A DNA stretch of 25,000 nt from contig JACVTC010000119.1 in assembly GCA_016946835.1 (NCBI GenBank), positions 232,501-257,500 of the forward strand, written 5' to 3'. Below the pieces are notes generated by a model that was given only the letters and a program-made list of their open reading frames with translations, was not told where the DNA came from and did not search any database. The stretch is from Neocallimastix lanati (nom. inval.). Its lineage: Eukaryota; Neocallimastigomycota; Neocallimastigomycetes; Neocallimastigales; Neocallimastigaceae. Position 1 is the first letter of the stretch, and every line of letters starts with the position of its first letter. Shown one piece after another: positions 19,643 to 25,000 of the stretch. Position numbers and translations under genes: made by a program.

Positions 19643-22600
19643 ATGGAAAGGACTATTTATAATCCAGGTGATTATAAATTTAAAAATTATATAAAATATA
19701 ATAAATATTTTGTAGATAAAACAAATCTGATAATGGAACTCAATAAAAGTATAAATTCGAATATGAAATACTTTTGTGTTACATTACCCAGAAATTTTGG
19801 AAAAACGGTGATTGTAAATATGCTTGTAGCTTATTACAGTTTTACCGTATCAAAAATAACTGTTTTTGATAATAAGAAGATTTCTAAAAATGAAGGCTGG
19901 GATAATTATTTAGGAAAATATAATGTTATTTTATTAAATAATCTAAATTATTTTTTAAAAGGAAATGTAACTGAAGGAATTGAAAAAATTAAAAAATCAA
20001 TTATTGATGATGTAAAAATGTATGATAAACGTTTTAGATGTGATGAAAATGAAAACATTGATGTAATTATAGAAAAAATATATAAAAGTACTCATCGTAA
20101 AATTGTTCTTATAATCGACGAATGGGATCTAATTTTACGTGATGAAAGTCGTGATACCAAATCTAAGAATGACTATTTAAATTTTTTAACCTTATTAATT
20201 AAAAATAACGAGAATGTAGTTTTAACCTATATTACTGGAATTTTACCTATCCAAAATTACAACCTAAATTTTTATTATCATATTGATTTTATTGAGTTTT
20301 CTATGAAAACACCTGGTTGGATGGCAAAATATATTGGAATTAATAAAGATGAAGTTAAAGAGTTATGTCAAACCCATTTAGCAAATAACAAACAAAAACT
20401 TAATAATAAATCAAATATTAAAGTAAGTAAAAAAGGAAAAATTAGTAAAAAATTATCATATAAAAAAAAGAATGAAAAATTAGATGATAGAGCAATTTAT
20501 AAAGCAATAAAATATTTTTATAATGGTTATCGATTAATAAACGAATACTCTGGTACAAGATATATAGTATATTCACCATATTCTGTTATAGAAACCATAA
20601 AAGTAAAACGGATTAAAAATTATCAAAGTGAGAATAAAGAAATTCTATATAGATTAATTCAAAATAATTTTCAAAATTTAAAATATGTAATTTCATTATT
20701 AATAAAACAAAAAAGTATTAATATAGACTCATTAAAATTTCAAAATGATGAAATATCATTTGAAAAAAGAAAAAGTAATTTATTCTTACTTGTGCACTAC
20801 GGATATTTAGGGTATAATAGTTCTAAAAATGAAATATTTATTCCAAATAAAGAAATCCTTGAACTATTTAAATTTTTGATTGAATCAGAAATTTGGAAAA
20901 ATTTAAATAAAAGTACAAAAATATTTAATCCTGGAGAAAATAATTATAGTGAATTCTTAAAAAATGATTATGTTGTAGATAAAACAGAATTAATACTCCA
21001 TTTAAATAAAATTATAAATTCTAATATAACTAAAAATATATGTATTACGAGACCTAAACGTTTTGGAAAAACAATCACAGTTAATATGCTTGTAGCATAT
21101 TATAGTTTTACCGAATCAAAAATAACTGTTTTTGATGATAAAAAGATTTCTAAAATTAAAGACTGGGATGAGTATTTAGGAAAATATAATGTTATTAAAT
21201 TAGATATTAAAGATATTTTTGAAAACAGAAATATAGAAGATGGAATTAAAGAAATTAAAGAAATAATTATTAATGAAGTAAAAATATTTTATCAAAATTT
21301 TGAATGCGATGAAAAAGAAAAAATTAAAGTAATTATAGAAAAAATATGTAAAAATACTCATCGTAAAATTGTTCTTATAATCGACGAATGGGATTTAGTT
21401 TTACGAGATGAAAATCGTGATACCAATTCTAAGAATGACTATTTAAATTTTTTAACTTTATTAATTAAAAATAAAGAGAATATAGTTTTAACCTATATTA
21501 CTGGAATTTTACCTATCCAAAATTACAACCTAAATTCTTATTTTCATATTGATTTTATTGAGTTTTCTATGAAAACACCTGGTTGGATGGCAAAATATAT
21601 TGGAATTAATAAAGATGAAGTTAAAGAATTATGTCAAACCCATTTAGCAAATAAAACTTTTAATTTATCAAATAAAAAACAAAGACTTAATAATGGAACA
21701 TTTATTAAAATAGATAAAAATGAACAAATTAGTGAAAAATTATCACATAAAAATGAGAATGAAAAAGTAAATGATGAAGAGCTTTATAAAGCAATAGAAG
21801 ATTTTTATAATGGATATCAATTAATAGACAAATATTCTGGTATAAAATATGAAATATATTCACCATATTCTGTTATAGAAGCCATAAAAGAAGAACATGT
21901 TAAAAATTATCAAAGTAAGAATAAAGAAATTCTATATAGATTTATTCAAAATAATTTTCAAAATTTAAAATATGTAATTTCATTATTAATAAAACAAAAA
22001 AGTATTAATATAGACTCATTAAAATTTCAAAATGATGAAATATCATTTGAAAAAAGAAAAAGTAATTTATTCTTACTTGTGCACTACGGATATTTAGGGT
22101 ATAATAGTTCTAAAAATGAAATATTTATTCCAAATAAAGAAATCCTTGAACTATTTAAATTTTTGATTGAATCAGAAATTTGGAAAAATTTAAATAAAAG
22201 TACAAAAATATTTAATCCTGGAGAAAATAATTATAGTGAATTCTTAAAAAATGATTATGTTGTCGATAAAACAGAATTAATACTCCATTTAAATAAAATT
22301 ATAAATTCTAATATAACTAAAAATATATGTATTACGAGACCTAGACGTTTTGGAAAAACAGTCACAGTTAATATGCTTGTAGCATATTATAGTTTTACCG
22401 AATCAAAAATAACTGTTTTTGATAATAAAAAGGTTTCTAAAAATAAAGACTGGGATGAGTATTTAGGAAAATATAATGTTATTAAATTAGATATTAAAGA
22501 TATTTTTGAAAACAGAAATATAGAAGATGGAATTAAAGAAATTAAAGAAATAATTATTAATGAAGTAAAAATATTTTATCAAAATTTTGAATGCGATGAA

Positions 22601-24760
22601 AAAGAAAAAATTAAAGTAATTATAGAAAAAATATGTAAAAATACTCATCGTAAAATTGTTCTTATAATCGACGAATGGGATTTAGTTTTACGAGATGAAA
22701 ATCGTGATACCAATTCTAAGAATGACTATTTAAATTTTTTAACTTTATTAATTAAAAATAAAGAGAATATAGTTTTAACCTATATTACTGGAATTTTACC
22801 TATCCAAAATTACAACCTAAATTCTTATTTTCATATTGATTTTATTGAGTTTTCTATGAAAACACCTGGTTGGATGGCAAAATATATTGGAATTAATAAA
22901 GATGAAGTTAAAGAGTTATGTCAAACCCATTTAGCAAATAACAAACAAAAACTTAATAATAAATCAAATATTAAAGTAAGTAAAAAAGGAAAAATTAGTA
23001 AAAAATTATCATATAAAAAAAAGAATGAAAAATTAGATGATAGAGCAATTTATAAAGCAATAAAATATTTTTATAATGGTTATCGATTAATAAACGAATA
23101 CTCTGGTACAAGATATATAGTATATTCACCATATTCTGTTATAGAAACCATAAAAGTAAAACGGATTAAAAATTATCAAAGTGAGAATAAAGAAATTCTA
23201 TATAGATTAATTCAAAATAATTTTCAAAATTTAAAATATGTAATTTCATTATTAATAAAACAAAAAAGTATTAATATAGACTCATTAAAATTTCAAAATG
23301 ATGAAATATCATTTGAAAAAAGAAAAAGTAATTTATTCTTACTTGTGCACTACGGATATTTAGGGTATAATAGTTCTAAAAATGAAATATTTATTCCAAA
23401 TAAAGAAATCCTTGAACTATTTAAATTTTTGATTGAATCAGAAATTTGGAAAAATTTAAATAAATGTTCAGAAATATTTAATCCTGGAGAAAATAATTAT
23501 AGTGAATTCTTAAAAAATGATTATGTTGTCGATAAAACAGAATTAATACTCCATATAAATAAAATTATAAATTCTAATATAACTAAAAATATATGTGTTA
23601 CGAGACCTAGACGTTTTGGAAAAACAATCACAGTTAATATGCTTAAAGCTTATTATAGTTTTACCGAATCAAAAATAACTGTTTTTGATAATAAAAAGAT
23701 TTCCAAGAATGAAGGATGGGATGAGTATTTAGGAAAATATAATGTTATTTTATTAAATAATCTAAATTATTTTTTAGTAGGAAATATAACTAAAGGAATT
23801 GAAAAAATTAAAAAATCAATTATTGATGATGTAAAAATGTATGATAAACATTTTGAATGTGATAAAAAAGAAAACATTAAAGAAATTATAAAAAAAATAT
23901 ATGAAAGTACTAATCGTAAAATTGTTCTTATCATCGATGAATGGGATTTAGTTTTTCGAGATCCAAAAAAAGATAAAGAATCTAAAATAGAATATTTAAA
24001 TTTTTTAACTTTATTAATTAAAGATAACCAGAATATTATTTTAACCTATATGACCGGAATTTTACCTATCAAAAGTTATGAATTAAATTCAGGTCTTAGA
24101 GGTATTTTTGATGAATTTTCAATGGTTTCAGACAACAATTTTACTAAATATGTTGATTTTACGGAAGATGATATTAAAGAGTTATGTAAAAAATATTTAA
24201 ATAAAGAAATTTTAGATTATTCATATGAAACTCAAATATCTATTCGTAAAAATGACTTTGATGAGAAAGATATGGTAATTGCAACTAATTATGAAATGAT
24301 TAAAAAATGGTATAACGGTTACCGATTGATAAATCAAAATGATGGTAAAGAATATGATATATATACACCCTATTCGGTAATAAAAGCTATTGAAAACAAA
24401 AAAATTGGTTACTATTGGATTAAAACTGAAACGTATGGGGATTTAATTGATTATATTTTTAAAGATATAAAAGGATTAAAGGAAGATATTATTATTCTAA
24501 TGAATCAAGAAAAATTAAAAATAAATATAGATCCATATATAAATGATGTAAATACCAAAGAATATACAAATAAAAATGCAATTTTAACAACTCTTATTCA
24601 TTTAGGTTATTTAGCCTATGATAGTAAAAATTCAAATATTTATATTCCTAATAAAGAAATAATCAAAGAATTTGAAATAGTTACAGAAAGGGATAAATAT
24701 GAAGCTATTTTTAAAATAATAAATGAATCAGAAAAACATAGAATAGAGAAGAAGAAATAG
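19643..24760 (+). CDS. Four-module tandem AAA-ATPase-like protein
   Basis: A 1705-residue intronless frame built from four copies of a roughly 425-residue module. Each begins with an NPG box (7-9, 429-431, 858-860, 1280-1282) and VDKT, then a P-loop of the form RP.RFGKT (GKT at 53-55, 475-477, 904-906, 1326-1328), a Walker B strand KIVLIIDEWD (Asp 159, 581, 1010, 1432), a TGILPI motif, a charged region, YNGY.L and YSPYSVI, and an IPNKEI end. This matches the AAA-ATPase-like family (Pfam PF09820), common in anaerobic bacteria and, to my knowledge, abundant in gut fungi. Bacterial members usually carry a C-terminal PD-(D/E)XK-type domain; none is visible after any module. All four nucleotide sites look intact. 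No signal peptide or membrane span. Cellular role unknown; the tandem fusion could act as a pseudo-oligomer. Bacterial ancestry is inference. The ATG is preceded by an A-rich context and begins the first module. Confidence 0.88.
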   Translation: MERTIYNPGDYKFKNYIKYNKYFVDKTNLIMELNKSINSNMKYFCVTLPRNFGKTVIVNMLVAYYSFTVSKITVFDNKKISKNEGWDNYLGKYNVILLNNLNYFLKGNVTEGIEKIKKSIIDDVKMYDKRFRCDENENIDVIIEKIYKSTHRKIVLIIDEWDLILRDESRDTKSKNDYLNFLTLLIKNNENVVLTYITGILPIQNYNLNFYYHIDFIEFSMKTPGWMAKYIGINKDEVKELCQTHLANNKQKLNNKSNIKVSKKGKISKKLSYKKKNEKLDDRAIYKAIKYFYNGYRLINEYSGTRYIVYSPYSVIETIKVKRIKNYQSENKEILYRLIQNNFQNLKYVISLLIKQKSINIDSLKFQNDEISFEKRKSNLFLLVHYGYLGYNSSKNEIFIPNKEILELFKFLIESEIWKNLNKSTKIFNPGENNYSEFLKNDYVVDKTELILHLNKIINSNITKNICITRPKRFGKTITVNMLVAYYSFTESKITVFDDKKISKIKDWDEYLGKYNVIKLDIKDIFENRNIEDGIKEIKEIIINEVKIFYQNFECDEKEKIKVIIEKICKNTHRKIVLIIDEWDLVLRDENRDTNSKNDYLNFLTLLIKNKENIVLTYITGILPIQNYNLNSYFHIDFIEFSMKTPGWMAKYIGINKDEVKELCQTHLANKTFNLSNKKQRLNNGTFIKIDKNEQISEKLSHKNENEKVNDEELYKAIEDFYNGYQLIDKYSGIKYEIYSPYSVIEAIKEEHVKNYQSKNKEILYRFIQNNFQNLKYVISLLIKQKSINIDSLKFQNDEISFEKRKSNLFLLVHYGYLGYNSSKNEIFIPNKEILELFKFLIESEIWKNLNKSTKIFNPGENNYSEFLKNDYVVDKTELILHLNKIINSNITKNICITRPRRFGKTVTVNMLVAYYSFTESKITVFDNKKVSKNKDWDEYLGKYNVIKLDIKDIFENRNIEDGIKEIKEIIINEVKIFYQNFECDEKEKIKVIIEKICKNTHRKIVLIIDEWDLVLRDENRDTNSKNDYLNFLTLLIKNKENIVLTYITGILPIQNYNLNSYFHIDFIEFSMKTPGWMAKYIGINKDEVKELCQTHLANNKQKLNNKSNIKVSKKGKISKKLSYKKKNEKLDDRAIYKAIKYFYNGYRLINEYSGTRYIVYSPYSVIETIKVKRIKNYQSENKEILYRLIQNNFQNLKYVISLLIKQKSINIDSLKFQNDEISFEKRKSNLFLLVHYGYLGYNSSKNEIFIPNKEILELFKFLIESEIWKNLNKCSEIFNPGENNYSEFLKNDYVVDKTELILHINKIINSNITKNICVTRPRRFGKTITVNMLKAYYSFTESKITVFDNKKISKNEGWDEYLGKYNVILLNNLNYFLVGNITKGIEKIKKSIIDDVKMYDKHFECDKKENIKEIIKKIYESTNRKIVLIIDEWDLVFRDPKKDKESKIEYLNFLTLLIKDNQNIILTYMTGILPIKSYELNSGLRGIFDEFSMVSDNNFTKYVDFTEDDIKELCKKYLNKEILDYSYETQISIRKNDFDEKDMVIATNYEMIKKWYNGYRLINQNDGKEYDIYTPYSVIKAIENKKIGYYWIKTETYGDLIDYIFKDIKGLKEDIIILMNQEKLKINIDPYINDVNTKEYTNKNAILTTLIHLGYLAYDSKNSNIYIPNKEIIKEFEIVTERDKYEAIFKIINESEKHRIEKKK
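19658..24740 (+). repeat. Tandem 1266/1287-bp module array
   Basis: The TTTAATCCTGG (module 1: TATAATCCAGG) start recurs at 19658, 20924, 22211 and 23477: periods 1266, 1287 and 1266 bp. The 21-bp excess in module 2 lies in its variable region (residues about 670-677). Modules 1-3 have near-identical DNA at their 3' ends, and modules 2-4 share their 5' ends. Module 4 diverges after the TGILP motif. Confidence 0.93.
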
Positions 24761-25000
24761 TTGCTATATTACTCGAAAACTCACATGATCAATATAGTGA
24801 TATACGGGACTTTTATGTGCTATATTTTAATTATAATAATATAGTTATATCTTTATTTAATTTATTATTACTTTTCCTAAAAACTAAAAACCCCTTTCTA
24901 AATTAATTTTATTAGAAATTGGTTATTATTAAGAAATTACATTTTAAAATTATAAAATTTAATAATATGAAATACATTTTAAACATATAATATAAATTAT
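24761..25000. other. AT-rich 3' flank of the ATPase gene
   Basis: No coding frame, RNA gene or clear repeat. No canonical AATAAA in the first 80 nt after the stop. Confidence 0.5.

Noticed and set aside
20360-20930. PD-(D/E)XK nuclease domain after ATPase module 1
   Set aside because: The module passes from the IPNKEI end directly into the next NPG box, with no room or motif for a nuclease domain.

Overview
The window is extremely AT-rich nuclear eukaryotic DNA. It contains long homopolymer, ATT and AAAAT tracts, short AT-rich introns, a split gene with 22 introns, a Ty1/copia retrotransposon, a tRNA-derived SINE and a MULE-type transposase. This mix, plus a large intronless AAA-ATPase-like protein and a secreted leucine-rich-repeat (LRR) protein with a Thr/Lys tail, best fits an anaerobic gut fungus (Neocallimastigomycota). 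That assignment is inference. Dictyostelids share the AT and poly-Asn character, but a copia element and this intron pattern fit them less well.

Layout. (1) 1-5254, minus strand: a copia element with an open gag-protease-integrase frame that runs off the left edge before reverse transcriptase. Behind it stand two LTRs of one family, a 706-bp copy and a 245-bp copy, separated by the decayed tail and polypurine tract of a second element. (2) 5381-12099, plus strand: a 23-exon gene for a secreted LRR protein, nearly one LRR per exon. All introns are phase 2 with GTAA donors. A 449-bp SINE with a 15-bp target-site duplication lies in intron 3, next to an orphan LRR exon that has lost its splice acceptor. 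(3) 12.4-13.4 kb: relics of decayed coding sequence. (4) 13.4-16.8 kb: simple repeats and minisatellites. (5) 16819-18243: an intact MULE-type transposase. (6) 19643-24760: a 1705-residue protein made of four tandem AAA-ATPase-like modules whose DNA shows recent exchange between modules. (7) 24761-25000: AT-rich flank.

I see no metabolic operon or shared pathway. The region is a patchwork of mobile elements between two modular, repeat-built genes, one growing by exon-sized units and one by 1.27-kb units. The strongest leads are the strictly uniform intron grammar of the LRR gene, the SINE with its neighbouring dead exon, the mosaic ATPase array, and the tandem LTR structure.
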